Source of the DNA: a virus
Length of the DNA stretch: 26,441 bases
IMG/VR virus record: IMGVR_UViG_3300044614_002718
Span: 1 to 26,441 of that record
Strand: one strand, 5' to 3'
Shown: positions 9,621 to 18,542 of the stretch, piece by piece
How positions within the stretch are numbered: the first letter of the stretch is position 1
Layout: each line of letters starts with the position of its first letter
The notes under the pieces: generated by a model
Seen by the model: only the letters and a program-made list of their open reading frames with translations
Database searches by the model: none
Told to the model about the DNA's origin: nothing
Translations under genes and position numbers: made by a program

Positions 9621-10358
9621 ATGACTTCACAAAGTCCTAGAATTTATTTGTATAAGATTACTTTTGAAGAAGTTCCATATTACTATTATGGAGTTCATAA
9701 GGAAAAGAAATTTAATGAACAATACTGGGGTTCTCCAGTGGCACACAAATGGTGTTGGGAACTTTATACTCCAAAGAAACAAATATTGGAGATATTTGAA
9801 TTTAGTGATAATGGATGGAAAGAAGCATTAAAAGTTGAAGAAAGATTGATAAGACCAGTATTTAACACAGATAAATGGTGTCTTAATGAAAATTGTGGTG
9901 GAAAAATATCATTAGAATCCAGTAGAAAAGCAGGAAGATATGTATATGAATCTAAAATAGGTTGTTTTAAATTAACAAAGAAAGAAAGATTGGAAGTAGC
10001 AAAAAAAGTTGGACACTCAAGTTATATTAATAAAACAGGTGTATTTTCATTAGATCCTGAAACTAGAAGTGTTTTAGGAAAAATTAATGGAGAAGCATTG
10101 ATGGAGAAAGGTTTAGGTATATTTTCTATGACACCTGAAGAAAAACATTTATTGGGAGTAAGAAATGGAGAAAGAAATAAAAAATTAAAACTAGGTATTT
10201 GCGGACTTCCAACAGAAGAAAGAAGTAAAAGGTGTAAAGAAATTAATTCTCAAAAATGGAAATGCACCATAACTGGATACATTTCAAATGCTGGAGGATT
10301 ATCCAGATATCAAAATAAAAAAGGAATAGATACTTCTAATAGAATTAGAATAAAATAA
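9621..10358 (+). CDS. GIY-YIG-type homing endonuclease with NUMOD repeats, 245 aa
   Basis: The N-terminal domain (about 1-95) has YLYKITFEEVPYYYYGVHK and NEQYWGSPVAHKW, a divergent GIY-YIG signature, with VEERLIRP supplying a Glu. Residues about 105-210 contain four tandem NUMOD3-like units: GCFKLTKKER, GVFSLDPETRSVLGKINGE, GIFSMTPEEKHLLGVRNGE and GICGLPTEERSKRC. Such repeats bind DNA in homing enzymes. The C-terminus is short and basic. It is free-standing on the plus strand after another GIY-YIG gene, between the acidic 115-aa gene and the 446-aa gene. It has its own late promoter. The catalytic core is only loosely conserved, so activity is uncertain. Confidence 0.8.
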   Translation: MTSQSPRIYLYKITFEEVPYYYYGVHKEKKFNEQYWGSPVAHKWCWELYTPKKQILEIFEFSDNGWKEALKVEERLIRPVFNTDKWCLNENCGGKISLESSRKAGRYVYESKIGCFKLTKKERLEVAKKVGHSSYINKTGVFSLDPETRSVLGKINGEALMEKGLGIFSMTPEEKHLLGVRNGERNKKLKLGICGLPTEERSKRCKEINSQKWKCTITGYISNAGGLSRYQNKKGIDTSNRIRIK

Positions 10359-10432
10359 TTATATCTTAAGAGCTCTGAAGCTTCTTAGAGATTACAACCT
10401 ATCTTCAAAGGCGACAAACCTAGTCTAGCAAT

Positions 10433-10459
10433 AAAAAAGGGGTCTTGTCAAGACCCCTT
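10433..10459 (-). terminator. Terminator after the 446-aa gene
   Basis: Minus-strand stem GGGGTCTTG/CAAGACCCC with a tiny loop, followed by six T. Confidence 0.85.
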
Positions 10460-10474
10460 AGAGATGTTATGATT

Positions 10475-11815
10475 TCAATTATTATATGGTGGATGTTTTC
10501 TCTTTTTTAATTGCATAGTCATATATTTGCGATTCATATTTCCTTCTTTATCATATGAACCTTTTTGTCCTCTTGTTTTTTTCACACTGCGACTAAGTTT
10601 ATGAAAACTTTCTGGAGTTCCAGGACTTGCTTCACCACCTCTTGATTCGAGAATTTCTTCTCTCCACTCTTCACTCATATTTGCCATAATAACAGTTGCT
10701 GCTTCTTCAGTTTCAGCATATCCTTCGTTTAGAAGGTGCTCTAGAACTATATCATAAAGATCTACAGTTTCAACTTCTTCAGTCAGATAACCCTCAGCAA
10801 TCTCTCCAACCTCATGATCGCTGAATGACTCAAGAACTTCAAATGCTTCCTCAAAGGTCTCAGCATAACCTTCATTGATCAAATCCTCAAGAATCATTTC
10901 AGCAAGAAGATCAAAATCTTCACCAAGTCTTCTTTGGAGTTTTACATTTTGAGCAGCAGTTTGCATATTTCTCTGTTGTTGAGTAAGAGTTTTGCCTGCC
11001 TTGGTTTTTCCTACTGGGGGAAGTGACTTGCCCTTAGATCCCTCAGAACCCATTGAACCACCACGAGAAGAGACGCTACCACCAGAAGATGCTACTTCTT
11101 TTCTACCCACACCTTCTCCTCTATATGTGGTGCTTCTAATCTTTTCCTTAGCAGCAGTTTTTACTTTCTTACCAACAGATTCCTTAGATGGTGGAGTATA
11201 ATCGCCAGAGGATGCCTTTTCAGTTTTACCTGAGGTTACTTCTGGTGGTCTTTTTTGTCCTTTTTGTTTTGTTGTTGCTCTACCAATATTTTTGCGAGCA
11301 ACATCACGCATTTTTATTTTTGCCTGACGAACTTTTCTTTCTGAAGCAGAATCTGTTCCTGCCAAAGCTCTTTTTGCTTTCTCTGCACCAACTGCAAGTT
11401 TTCTTCCAATCTTTTTAGCAACTCTAGAGATAGAACCTTTAATTCTTTCTACTCTTTCTGCCCTTCTTTGAGATCTTTCTTCCTTTTCTTTTGCCTTTCT
11501 CGCTTCCTTTCTAGCAGAAACTCTTTCCTTTGCTGCCATTACGGAACCTTGACCAGTAGTTACTTTTGAACCGCTGGAACTTGGACGATTTTCTGATGAT
11601 GTTACTCTTGCTTCAATCAGAAAATCATCAAATAACTCAAAACACTCATTTAGATCAAGATTTTCTTCAGTAATGACCTCTTCCATTACTTGATCAAGTT
11701 CATTGTCAGAAAGTTCATCAATAAACTCAAAGTCTTCTTCTACTGTTAAAATATCCTCTCTTAGTTCCTCATCATAAACAGCAGCATATGCTTCGTAAAG
11801 ATTAAAAGCGTTCAT
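10475..11815 (-). CDS. Charged low-complexity virion-type protein, 446 aa
   Basis: Residues 1-68 are strongly acidic and end in DFLIEA, an (L/I)xE-Ala site like those cut by T4-type prohead proteases (Glu68/Ala69). Residues about 69-225 are very basic and Ala-rich (RKEARKAKEKEERSQRRAER, VGAEKAKRALAG), likely coiled or DNA-binding. A Ser/Gly-rich stretch follows, then a second acidic region (about 300-395) with two related units: LINEGYAETFEEAFEVL and LLNEGYAETEEAATVIM. The C-terminus is basic again. Proteins of this kind are annotated as structural in T4-like cyanophages. A TATAAATA late promoter lies 32 nt upstream, and a strong terminator follows. Internal head protein is my best guess; no enzyme motif is visible. 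Confidence 0.65.
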   Translation of the reverse strand: MNAFNLYEAYAAVYDEELREDILTVEEDFEFIDELSDNELDQVMEEVITEENLDLNECFELFDDFLIEARVTSSENRPSSSGSKVTTGQGSVMAAKERVSARKEARKAKEKEERSQRRAERVERIKGSISRVAKKIGRKLAVGAEKAKRALAGTDSASERKVRQAKIKMRDVARKNIGRATTKQKGQKRPPEVTSGKTEKASSGDYTPPSKESVGKKVKTAAKEKIRSTTYRGEGVGRKEVASSGGSVSSRGGSMGSEGSKGKSLPPVGKTKAGKTLTQQQRNMQTAAQNVKLQRRLGEDFDLLAEMILEDLINEGYAETFEEAFEVLESFSDHEVGEIAEGYLTEEVETVDLYDIVLEHLLNEGYAETEEAATVIMANMSEEWREEILESRGGEASPGTPESFHKLSRSVKKTRGQKGSYDKEGNMNRKYMTMQLKKRKHPPYNN

Positions 11816-11847
11816 GTTGTTAATTGTTAGTTTTACTTTTATTTATT

Positions 11848-11855
11848 TATTTATA
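11848..11855 (-). promoter_or_regulatory. Late promoter TATAAATA
   Basis: Perfect late element 32 nt before the 446-aa gene, immediately after the nrdB terminator. Confidence 0.7.
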
Positions 11856-11880
11856 AAAAAAGAGGGTCTTGAGACCCTCT
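11855..11880 (-). terminator. Terminator after nrdB
   Basis: Minus-strand 9-bp stem AGAGGGTCT/AGACCCTCT with a 2-nt centre, followed by T's. It separates the nucleotide-metabolism genes from the late gene downstream. Confidence 0.85.
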
Positions 11881-11885
11881 TTATC

Positions 11886-13061
11886 TTATAGTTTAAATCC
11901 ACTAAAAGTATCAGTTTTCATATCTTGTTTAATTCCACCGACCAAATATGAAGTAATCTCCGTTTCCTGGGGTGCCACTTGAACAGATTTAGAATTAATC
12001 CAGTGTTGTGTCCAAGGAAGAGGATTATGATTTGCAGAAATATCATAAACTGGTTTAAGACCAATCGCTTTCATGCGACGATTAGCGATCCATTCAACAT
12101 ATTGCTGAAGTAGTTTGTCGTTCAGACCAATCATAGAACCATCCTTAAACAGATAATCTGCCCAACGCTTTTCTTCATTTACAGCACGATCAAACATCTT
12201 ATAAACCCACTCTTCTTCTTCTTTTGCAATTTTCTGCATCTCAGGATCATCACCTTCTCTCCACTTATTCAGAATGTTCTGAGTAAGTGCTAGGTGTTGA
12301 TTTTCGTCTCTTGCGATGAGTGATATGATTTTCGCAGATCCTTCCATAAGTTTGAGTTCACCAAAGGCGAAACTGCAAGCAAAGCTAACGTAGAAGCGAA
12401 TACCTTCAAGAATGTTAACGTTTGCGATTGCTCTGTAAAGTTTTCTTTTAACGTCATTGAGATTTTCCTTAGCGTAAGTGACTCCTTCAAGTCTGTGCTT
12501 CCAGGATTCGGAAGTACCATAATAATGTGCGGAATTAATGAAGTCATTATATGACTCTGTAACGCTCTCAGCACGCTCCAGAATGCGCTCATCGCCAACG
12601 ATAGTATCAAATACCTCAGAAGGATCCGAATAAACATTTTTGATAATATATGTGTATGAGCGACTATGAATCATCTCCATAAACTCCCATACAGTCATAC
12701 ATGCCTCTAGTTCAGGAAGAGAACAATAAGGTATGAATGCCATTCCAGGTCCACGACCTTGAACTGAATCAAGCATGATTTGATACTTCAAATTTGAAGT
12801 GTAAATATGCTTTTGTTCTGGACGAAGTGTTTGATAATCACCACGATCTTTTTGAAGAGAGACTTCTTCAGGTCTCCAAAAATATCCAAGTTGTTGAGTT
12901 GTTAATTTCTCAAAGATTGGGTATTTGTAAGAGTCATACCTTTGTACCCCCAAAGGTTGACCAAAAAACATTGGTTGCTTTTTTGTATTTACTTTTTCGG
13001 TATTAAATACCGTCATTCCTTTAATTGATTCTTCAGTTGTTGACATAAAATCGTACTGCAT
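11886..13061 (-). CDS. nrdB: Ribonucleotide reductase class Ia, beta subunit
   Basis: Makes and holds the diiron-tyrosyl radical that NrdA uses to reduce ribonucleotides for phage DNA synthesis. All expected ligands are visible: Asp98 (IMLDSVQG), Glu129 and His132 with radical Tyr136 (FMEMIHSRSY), Glu219 (NILEGIRF), and Glu253/His256 (ARDENQH). At 391 aa it is a normal length for the family. Two early ATGs (13061 and 13046) are possible; I keep the first. It follows nrdA by 65 nt on the same strand and ends at a strong terminator, so the two form an operon with the primase upstream. Confidence 0.97.
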   Translation of the reverse strand: MQYDFMSTTEESIKGMTVFNTEKVNTKKQPMFFGQPLGVQRYDSYKYPIFEKLTTQQLGYFWRPEEVSLQKDRGDYQTLRPEQKHIYTSNLKYQIMLDSVQGRGPGMAFIPYCSLPELEACMTVWEFMEMIHSRSYTYIIKNVYSDPSEVFDTIVGDERILERAESVTESYNDFINSAHYYGTSESWKHRLEGVTYAKENLNDVKRKLYRAIANVNILEGIRFYVSFACSFAFGELKLMEGSAKIISLIARDENQHLALTQNILNKWREGDDPEMQKIAKEEEEWVYKMFDRAVNEEKRWADYLFKDGSMIGLNDKLLQQYVEWIANRRMKAIGLKPVYDISANHNPLPWTQHWINSKSVQVAPQETEITSYLVGGIKQDMKTDTFSGFKL

Positions 13062-13126
13062 TTTTATCTTTGATAGGTTGACTCAACTTCACATAAAGTA
13101 TTTAAGATTTTGAATTGTCATGAAAT

Positions 13127-15430
13127 TTAAATAGTACAACTCTCACAATTGTCTTCATCAGATTTCATAATTTCACTCAACAAAGATTGAAGTTCTTGTT
13201 TTGGTTCTTCTACCACTTCATCGGTCTTAATATCATAAGTATTCTGATAATAACTGGTCTTCCAACCATACTTATATGTTGTAAGAAGATCTTGCGCCAT
13301 CACACTAACAGGAACTTCATTATCGGCATAATTTTCTGGGTTATACGACCAGTTTCCACTAATCGCTTGATCGAAGAATTTTTGCATAACAGCAACAATA
13401 TTGATATAACCACGATTGCTATGCATATCCCAAAGAAGCGTATAATGGTTCTTAAGAGATTGATACTGGGGGACAATTTGCTTAAGAGGTCCTTTCTTGG
13501 ACTTTTTAATGGACAAGAATCCGCGAGGGGGTTCAATTCCGTTTGTTGCATTTGACACAACGGAACTGCTCTCCGATGGCATCTGTGCGGACAGTGTTGA
13601 GTGCCTGAGACCGTGTTCCAAGATGGATGCTCTAAGTGATTCCCAATCATGCTCTAATGGAATGGATGAAATTTCGTCTACGTCTTTTTTATATGTATCA
13701 ATGGGAAGAATACCCTCAGAATACTTAGTGCGCCCAAAATATTCACAGTAACCCTTTTCTTTGGCAAGTTGATTAGATGCCTTTAGTAGGTAATATTGGA
13801 AGGACTCAGAAAGTCCATGTACTGCGTCCCATGCCTCTTGTGAGTCGTAGTTGAATCCAAGTTTAGCAAGATAGTGTGCAAGACCAATATAACCAATCCC
13901 AAGAGCACGACGCCGTTTTGTAAAATTCTCTGCAGCCTTTACTGGATAATTTTGATATTCAATTAATTCATCCAAAGCACGAACAGAAAGATCACAAAGT
14001 TCTTCAAGTTCTTCATCAGACTTGACTTTGCCAACGTTGATTGCAGAAAGAATGCAGGTTGCAATTGCGGGATGATTATCATCATCAATATGTTGAAGAG
14101 GGATAGTTGGAAGAGTGATTTCTTGACAAAGATTTGACATTACAACTTGATCCTTAAAGGAACTATGAGAGTTGCAATGATCAATATTCATAATATAGAT
14201 CCGACCCGTTTCAGCACGCTCTTTGAGTATGTTGAGAATAAGTTCTTGCGCCTTAATAGTCTTTTTCGGAATAGACGAATCTTTTTCATATTGTACATAG
14301 AGATTGTCAAACTCAGGGAGTCCGAAAGAATCATAAAGTCCAGGTACATCGTGTGGGGAGAAAAGCGTGATTTCGCCATCTTGAATGAACCTTTCATAGA
14401 AGAGTTTACTGATTTGAATGCTGTAATCAAGTTTTCTAACACGGTTATCCTCTGTACCCTTATTATTTTTAAGAACAATAATATCTTCTATTTCTTGGTG
14501 CCAAATTGGACAATGAACAGTCGCTGATCCACCTCTGATGCCGTTTTGAGTGCATGAACGGACAGTTGCTTCAGATCTCTTAAGAAATGGAATGAGACCA
14601 GTATGAATTACTTCACCACCTCTAATTTTACTGTTAATGCCACGAACTCTTCCATAATTGATACCAATTCCAGCACGTTGAGCAACATATCTAAAGACCG
14701 CAGAATCACTAGATTCAATACTGGGAAGAGTATCATCAACATCAACAAGAACACAAGATGCAAACTGACGAAGTGGAGTTCTTACTCCTGCCATGATTGG
14801 AGTTGGAATATTAATCTTATGCTTAGAAATAGCATCGTAATATCTTTTCACATATGACATTTTAGTTTGCTTTGGATATTCGGCAAACATTGTCAGAGCA
14901 ATCATCATATACATGAATTGAGGAGTTTCATAAACGCCCCCAGTGCTTCTATCTTGCACAAGATACTTATCAACTACCTGTCTCAATCCTGCATATGTAA
15001 AAAGATAATCGCGGTCATGATCAATATAAGAATCTGCACGCTCAATCTCTTCTTTTGAATATTTGTTAAAAATATCATTATCATACACTTGAGCATTTAC
15101 ACAATTGTAAATATGTTGCTCTAATGATGGAAGTTCTTTCATTCTTCCATAAATCTGTTTTCTCACTGAAAATAGAAGAAGCCGAGCAGCGACATACTGA
15201 TAATTTGGATGATCCAAATCAATCAGATCACTTGCACTCCTAATCAAGATTTCTTGAATTTCTTTTGTTGAAATGCCATCATAAAATTGAATACCTGAGG
15301 TCATTTCAACTTGACTCGCAGAGACCCCTGCAAGACCCCTACACGCCTCTTCAACCATCACATGCATCTTTTCTAAGTCAAGAGACTCAATCGTTCCATT
15401 TCTCTTGATTACCTTTGTTCCGTTACTCAT
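13127..15430 (-). CDS. nrdA: Ribonucleotide reductase class Ia, alpha subunit
   Basis: Catalytic subunit that converts ribonucleoside diphosphates to deoxyribonucleotides. An N-terminal ATP-cone (about 1-90, KRNGTIESLDLEKM) precedes the barrel. Redox cysteines Cys226 (FASC) and Cys459 (IATC) and the active loop Asn433, Cys435, Glu437 (SNLCQEITLPT) are all present. The radical-transfer tyrosines appear as SYYQNTYD near residue 730, and a C-terminal Cys pair (CESC, 762-765) serves reduction by thioredoxin or glutaredoxin. At 767 aa it is full length. The start overlaps the end of the primase gene by 8 nt, showing translational coupling; nrdB follows. No intron or intein interrupts it. Confidence 0.97.
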   Translation of the reverse strand: MSNGTKVIKRNGTIESLDLEKMHVMVEEACRGLAGVSASQVEMTSGIQFYDGISTKEIQEILIRSASDLIDLDHPNYQYVAARLLLFSVRKQIYGRMKELPSLEQHIYNCVNAQVYDNDIFNKYSKEEIERADSYIDHDRDYLFTYAGLRQVVDKYLVQDRSTGGVYETPQFMYMMIALTMFAEYPKQTKMSYVKRYYDAISKHKINIPTPIMAGVRTPLRQFASCVLVDVDDTLPSIESSDSAVFRYVAQRAGIGINYGRVRGINSKIRGGEVIHTGLIPFLKRSEATVRSCTQNGIRGGSATVHCPIWHQEIEDIIVLKNNKGTEDNRVRKLDYSIQISKLFYERFIQDGEITLFSPHDVPGLYDSFGLPEFDNLYVQYEKDSSIPKKTIKAQELILNILKERAETGRIYIMNIDHCNSHSSFKDQVVMSNLCQEITLPTIPLQHIDDDNHPAIATCILSAINVGKVKSDEELEELCDLSVRALDELIEYQNYPVKAAENFTKRRRALGIGYIGLAHYLAKLGFNYDSQEAWDAVHGLSESFQYYLLKASNQLAKEKGYCEYFGRTKYSEGILPIDTYKKDVDEISSIPLEHDWESLRASILEHGLRHSTLSAQMPSESSSVVSNATNGIEPPRGFLSIKKSKKGPLKQIVPQYQSLKNHYTLLWDMHSNRGYINIVAVMQKFFDQAISGNWSYNPENYADNEVPVSVMAQDLLTTYKYGWKTSYYQNTYDIKTDEVVEEPKQELQSLLSEIMKSDEDNCESCTI

Positions 15431-16400
15431 ATTTTTTCCAAGTAGTAAACTTAAGTTTTGCTTCTAAACCAGAATAAGTATTTGATTCTATCACATCTTG
15501 AACATTAAGTCCAGACAAGACCATCTCATTAATATCCTTCTCTTTTATAGTAGAAGGCCAGATAACAACTTTTTCTCCCCTCTCAATGACTTTAGAAATC
15601 CTTGCCAGAATTTCAGCATTTCTTGGTTCGTTGTCATAAACCCAGACAAAATCACTGTCAATCCATTTTCCAATATCACCATCAGCACCGCACATAGCGA
15701 TAGAATTATTAACGAATTCGGAATCAAAAGGTCCTTCTATAATATAGACCGTTTTACCCCGTTGAATTCTATCAAGTCCATATATTTTTGGCGCATCATC
15801 ATCTAACATGATGGTAATATATTTAATCAAACTAGAACCAAGGGTTCTTCCCTGAAATCCTATCAATTCTTTTTTATAAAAGAGTGGAATTACTATTCTT
15901 GGTTCATCATATTTTAAATCCTTATCTTCAAATGTTTTTTTAATTGAATTAACCCATAACTTAAATTTGTCCGTGTAATAAAATTTATCTGGATTTAAAT
16001 TTCTACTTTCTAGATATTTTTTTGCTTCTTCATTAGAAGAAGATTTTGGTAAATTTATGTGAGTTTTAAACTTTGGTTTTTCAAATTTGAAGACTGGTTC
16101 TTCTGTGGGGAAATTCTTGCCAGAATGACCTTCCTTGAACTTTTCAAAAGTGTATTGCTTATGCAAGTTAGCATCAATATCCTTTAAAAAGTTATTAAAA
16201 GATATGTTTATACCACAGTTATGACATTTATAGTTCGTGTTGTTTTTAACCTGATATAAGTATCCTCTTGCTTTATTCTTATTTTTTTGAGAGTCGCCGC
16301 AGATCGGGCAACGAAAATTGTAAAGGTTATGTTTTACTTTCTTAAACTTGTTCAGTTTTGGCGAAAGAATACCAATGTATTTTACATCAACAAAATCCAT
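15423..16400 (-). CDS. 61: T4 gp61-type DNA primase, 325 aa
   Basis: Makes RNA primers for lagging-strand synthesis together with the gp41 helicase, also in this window. The N-terminal zinc finger has Cys31/Cys34 (RCPICGDS) and Cys59/Cys62 (KCHNCG), in the spacing of T4 gp61, with NKARGYLYQ between. A TOPRIM-like core follows: VYIIEGPFDSEFVNN with a conserved Glu, then a later acidic motif FVWVYDNEP. I set the start at the ATG at 16400; the frame extends only two codons further to a TTG. A promoter with TTGACT-17-CATAAT lies at 16423-16451. The end overlaps nrdA. Confidence 0.93.
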   Translation of the reverse strand: MDFVDVKYIGILSPKLNKFKKVKHNLYNFRCPICGDSQKNKNKARGYLYQVKNNTNYKCHNCGINISFNNFLKDIDANLHKQYTFEKFKEGHSGKNFPTEEPVFKFEKPKFKTHINLPKSSSNEEAKKYLESRNLNPDKFYYTDKFKLWVNSIKKTFEDKDLKYDEPRIVIPLFYKKELIGFQGRTLGSSLIKYITIMLDDDAPKIYGLDRIQRGKTVYIIEGPFDSEFVNNSIAMCGADGDIGKWIDSDFVWVYDNEPRNAEILARISKVIERGEKVVIWPSTIKEKDINEMVLSGLNVQDVIESNTYSGLEAKLKFTTWKKYE

Positions 16401-16422
16401 GGTCAAATTCTAGTGTCCTAGT

Positions 16423-16451
16423 ATTATGACACGAAACTCATCTGAAGTCAA
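16423..16451 (-). promoter_or_regulatory. sigma70-like promoter of the primase gene
   Basis: TTGACT (16451-16446), 17-nt spacer, CATAAT (16428-16423), about 22 nt upstream of the ATG at 16400. It likely drives 61-nrdA-nrdB. Confidence 0.65.
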
Positions 16452-16551
16452 TGTTCTGGCGGCAGAGTGCGGACATGATTCCAGTCCATTTGATTACGGA
16501 GTTGGTGAATTTATAAAGTGCGTAAGATGTGAGTTTCCTCTTTTTTCTTAG
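16426..16551 (+). CDS. Doubtful 41-aa ORF with a zinc-knuckle-like pattern
   Basis: An ATG-to-TAG ORF encodes MTRNSSEVNVLAAECGHDSS and 21 more residues, including IKCVRCEFPLF. The pattern CGH-x(n)-CVRC could bind zinc. It lies alone on the plus strand in the gap between the primase gene and the 130-aa gene, overlapping the primase promoter. There is no ribosome binding site or promoter in the sense direction. It may be chance, but it fills the gap with a sensible composition. Confidence 0.3.
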   Translation: MTRNSSEVNVLAAECGHDSSPFDYGVGEFIKCVRCEFPLFS

Positions 16552-16570
16552 CAGTTTTGCCATGTTAGTA

Positions 16571-16963
16571 TTATTTTTTAACTTCTATGTTATTGTTATT
16601 AATTGTATTTGATATATGATTTGTAATTATTGGAGCAACAAAAATTAAAACTGCCATAACTCCAGCAGCCATCCATCTAAATTTTGTTATGTCTTCTAGT
16701 TTAGTTTCTACAGTTTCAACTCTAGATACAACTTCTTTATGATCCTTATCATTACTAATTTTTAGATCATCTATCATTTTAATGATTAAAGTGTCAGATT
16801 TATTGCACTGCTCTATTCTTTCCTCATGAACAGCAAGCATCTTAGTGATATTTGCATTTACATCACTAAGTTTTGTTATAGCGTCATCAATTTTTGTAAC
16901 TATATTTACAAAATCCATGAGTCTTTGTTCAAGGACTGCAATCTTTACTAATTCCTCTGACAT
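16571..16963 (-). CDS. Coiled-coil protein with C-terminal membrane anchor, 130 aa
   Basis: Residues about 1-100 are a charged helical region with heptad-like spacing (LEQRLMDFVNIVTKIDDAI, VETVETKLEDI), probably a coiled coil. One hydrophobic segment follows (WMAAGVMAVLIFVAPIITNHI, about 101-121), then a short polar tail. This resembles XhlA-like or phage tail-anchored proteins in overall plan, but I cannot assign a family. It could be a lysis-related or membrane-associated virion protein. The late element at 17036-17043 is 72 nt upstream. Confidence 0.65.
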   Translation of the reverse strand: MSEELVKIAVLEQRLMDFVNIVTKIDDAITKLSDVNANITKMLAVHEERIEQCNKSDTLIIKMIDDLKISNDKDHKEVVSRVETVETKLEDITKFRWMAAGVMAVLIFVAPIITNHISNTINNNNIEVKK

Positions 16964-17034
16964 TTTTTTCTAAAGCAAAGTGTATTAATAACAAAGTCAC
17001 TTCGCCAATTATTATAGACTAATTAAGTTTATTA

Positions 17035-17292
17035 TTATTTATTCTCTAGATCTTTTACCCATTTTTTATAATCTTTGGGTATTGAACGGTAGTCAATTTT
17101 ACTATTCTTCTTTCTTCTCATAAATTTTAAAACTCCGTCAAATCCAGCATTGGGACCAGAAGAATCGGCAGAAGAACTAAATCCAGGAGAACCATTAGGT
17201 GTGCTAGTACTCATAGTGGGAGAAGATGTCATAACCGGCGCTGACTCATTCAATCTTCTAAAGTAGTTAATTACTTTATCAATCTTGTTCAT
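17035..17292 (-). CDS. Hypothetical protein with Ser/Pro-rich centre, 85 aa
   Basis: A helical N-terminus (KIDKVINYFRRLNES), a disordered Ser/Thr/Pro/Gly segment (about 20-50), and a basic C-terminus (FMRRKKNSKIDYRSIPKDYKKW). It starts at the ATG at 17292, 14 nt inside the end of the upstream 130-aa gene, so the two are coupled. I recognise it only as the kind of small protein conserved in T4-like marine phages; function unknown. Confidence 0.65.
   Translation of the reverse strand: MNKIDKVINYFRRLNESAPVMTSSPTMSTSTPNGSPGFSSSADSSGPNAGFDGVLKFMRRKKNSKIDYRSIPKDYKKWVKDLENK
17036..17043 (-). promoter_or_regulatory. Possible late promoter AATAAATA
   Basis: NATAAATA match overlapping the stop of the 85-aa gene, 72 nt before the coiled-coil gene at 16571-16963. 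Spacing is longer than at the other sites. Confidence 0.4.
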
Positions 17293-17671
17293 CTTTGTTA
17301 TAGATTTTTTGAAGTTGTTCTAAACAATTTAAATCAACTGGAATATTGTGAATATGAGTTTTCGGATATTCTGGAAAACGATTCAAAAATATAATAAAAG
17401 TTTTTACTTGAGACCACATTTCCTTCTCAAGTTTAAAAAATAGCATTGGAGTAGTTGCCTCACCGAATATATTATAAAGAACTATAAAATGATTTATTAA
17501 CAGGTGAGTTTTTAAGTCACCTGTTTTTTTATATCTTTTTAAAAGTCGTTTAATATATTTAAAATGATTTAGATCCTTATGAAAGTCATCTTTAGTGACT
17601 GCTTGAGGATTCTCATAATTTTTTATGGCAAATAAAAGGAAATTATCCTCATTCAGTTCATTAAAAATCAT
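17279..17671 (-). CDS. Conserved T4-like phage protein of unknown function, 130 aa
   Basis: A soluble mostly helical protein. The stretches LLFAIKNYENPQAVTKDDFHKDL, YIKRLLKRYKKTGDLKTHLL and HFIVLYNIFGEATTPMLFFKL are, to my memory, strongly conserved among T4-like marine phages, but no function is assigned. No cofactor motif is visible. It overlaps the 85-aa gene by 14 nt and lies between the Ig-domain structural gene and small late genes, so a virion or late role is likely. Real gene with high confidence; function unknown. Confidence 0.8.
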   Translation of the reverse strand: MIFNELNEDNFLLFAIKNYENPQAVTKDDFHKDLNHFKYIKRLLKRYKKTGDLKTHLLINHFIVLYNIFGEATTPMLFFKLEKEMWSQVKTFIIFLNRFPEYPKTHIHNIPVDLNCLEQLQKIYNKDEQD

Positions 17672-17677
17672 ATGTTA

Positions 17678-18499
17678 TTAGGAAACTGTCATTGTTGCGA
17701 TTCCGGATGTCACTGTAGATCCTCCAGAAGTAATTATGACACGATACTTGTAATTATTTTTACTTGCATTAGTATTTGCAATGTTCAAGTTAGAAGATGT
17801 TTGACCAGAAAGATTAGCAAATGTCCCTGTATTAGGATCTTGCTGCCACTGGTATGATAGAGGTGCATATGAAGGTGTTACCGAAGCAGTTACGCTAAAG
17901 GTTGCTGTTGCTGTAGTTCCTACTCCAACAGATGCGGGTTGTGATGTAATTGAAATAATAGCATCAGCAAGAACTGCGTCATCTCCAGCATCACCAGAAG
18001 ATGTATAAGAAGCAGCACCACTTGTTATTTCAGACATGGCAACAAGAGTTTCAGACTTAACTCTCAAATTACCATGCATATCAATGTAAGTGTGAATTCC
18101 AACCCATCCAGCGTGAATTCCACCATATTGAGTAGAAACTCCAAGTGCCGAAATTTCATACTTATCTACACCGTATACTTCATGCTTAGGATTTGCATTA
18201 TACTGGAATGCAGAATCTTCAAGTGTATATACTGGTTCTTCGGAAATTGAATATGCAACTCCTGCAATTGCAGCACCACTTAAATATTGAGTTGTGGCAA
18301 TTGAAATAAGTCTATCTGAGGTAATTCCAGAAATTACTGCAGAACCAAAAGTTCCGCCAGTTCCAACAGTAATTACATCTCCAGCTGAAATACCTGCAGC
18401 AGTGAATGAAGTCCCAGATCCAGTAATGGTTTTTGCAGCATAATCTACAGTTACTGTTCCAACTGAATAGAGACTATCTGCGGTTCCCCAAAGTGCCAT
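17678..18499 (-). CDS. Virion structural protein with C-terminal Ig-like domain, 273 aa
   Basis: The N-terminal part (MALWGTADSLYSVGTVTVDY, then Gly/Ser/Thr/Ala-rich beta segments) is typical of cyanophage structural proteins. A middle region (about 90-150: YNANPKHEVYGVDKYEISALG, GGIHAGWVGIHTY) resembles a conserved structural motif. Residues about 183-273 form an Ig-like domain: SITSQPASVGVGTTATATF, LSYQWQQDPNTGTFANLSG, and YKYRVIITSGGSTVTSGIATM, with the key Trp. Such domains decorate T4-type heads and tails and may bind cell-surface sugars. A TATAAATA late promoter lies 35 nt upstream. Confidence 0.8.
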   Translation of the reverse strand: MALWGTADSLYSVGTVTVDYAAKTITGSGTSFTAAGISAGDVITVGTGGTFGSAVISGITSDRLISIATTQYLSGAAIAGVAYSISEEPVYTLEDSAFQYNANPKHEVYGVDKYEISALGVSTQYGGIHAGWVGIHTYIDMHGNLRVKSETLVAMSEITSGAASYTSSGDAGDDAVLADAIISITSQPASVGVGTTATATFSVTASVTPSYAPLSYQWQQDPNTGTFANLSGQTSSNLNIANTNASKNNYKYRVIITSGGSTVTSGIATMTVS

Positions 18500-18534
18500 T
18501 CTTGTTTACCTTTACTAAATTTTTTTGCTATGAA

Positions 18535-18542
18535 TATTTATA
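18535..18542 (-). promoter_or_regulatory. Late promoter TATAAATA
   Basis: Perfect late element 35 nt before the Ig-domain structural gene, directly after the upstream terminator's T run. Confidence 0.7.

Noticed and set aside
13187-15058. Several ORFs of 60-126 aa over nrdA
   Set aside because: They are shadows of the nrdA frame, which has all catalytic residues in place.
13127-15430. Intron or intein in nrdA or nrdB, common sites in T4-like phages
   Set aside because: Both proteins read through uninterrupted with normal motif spacing.
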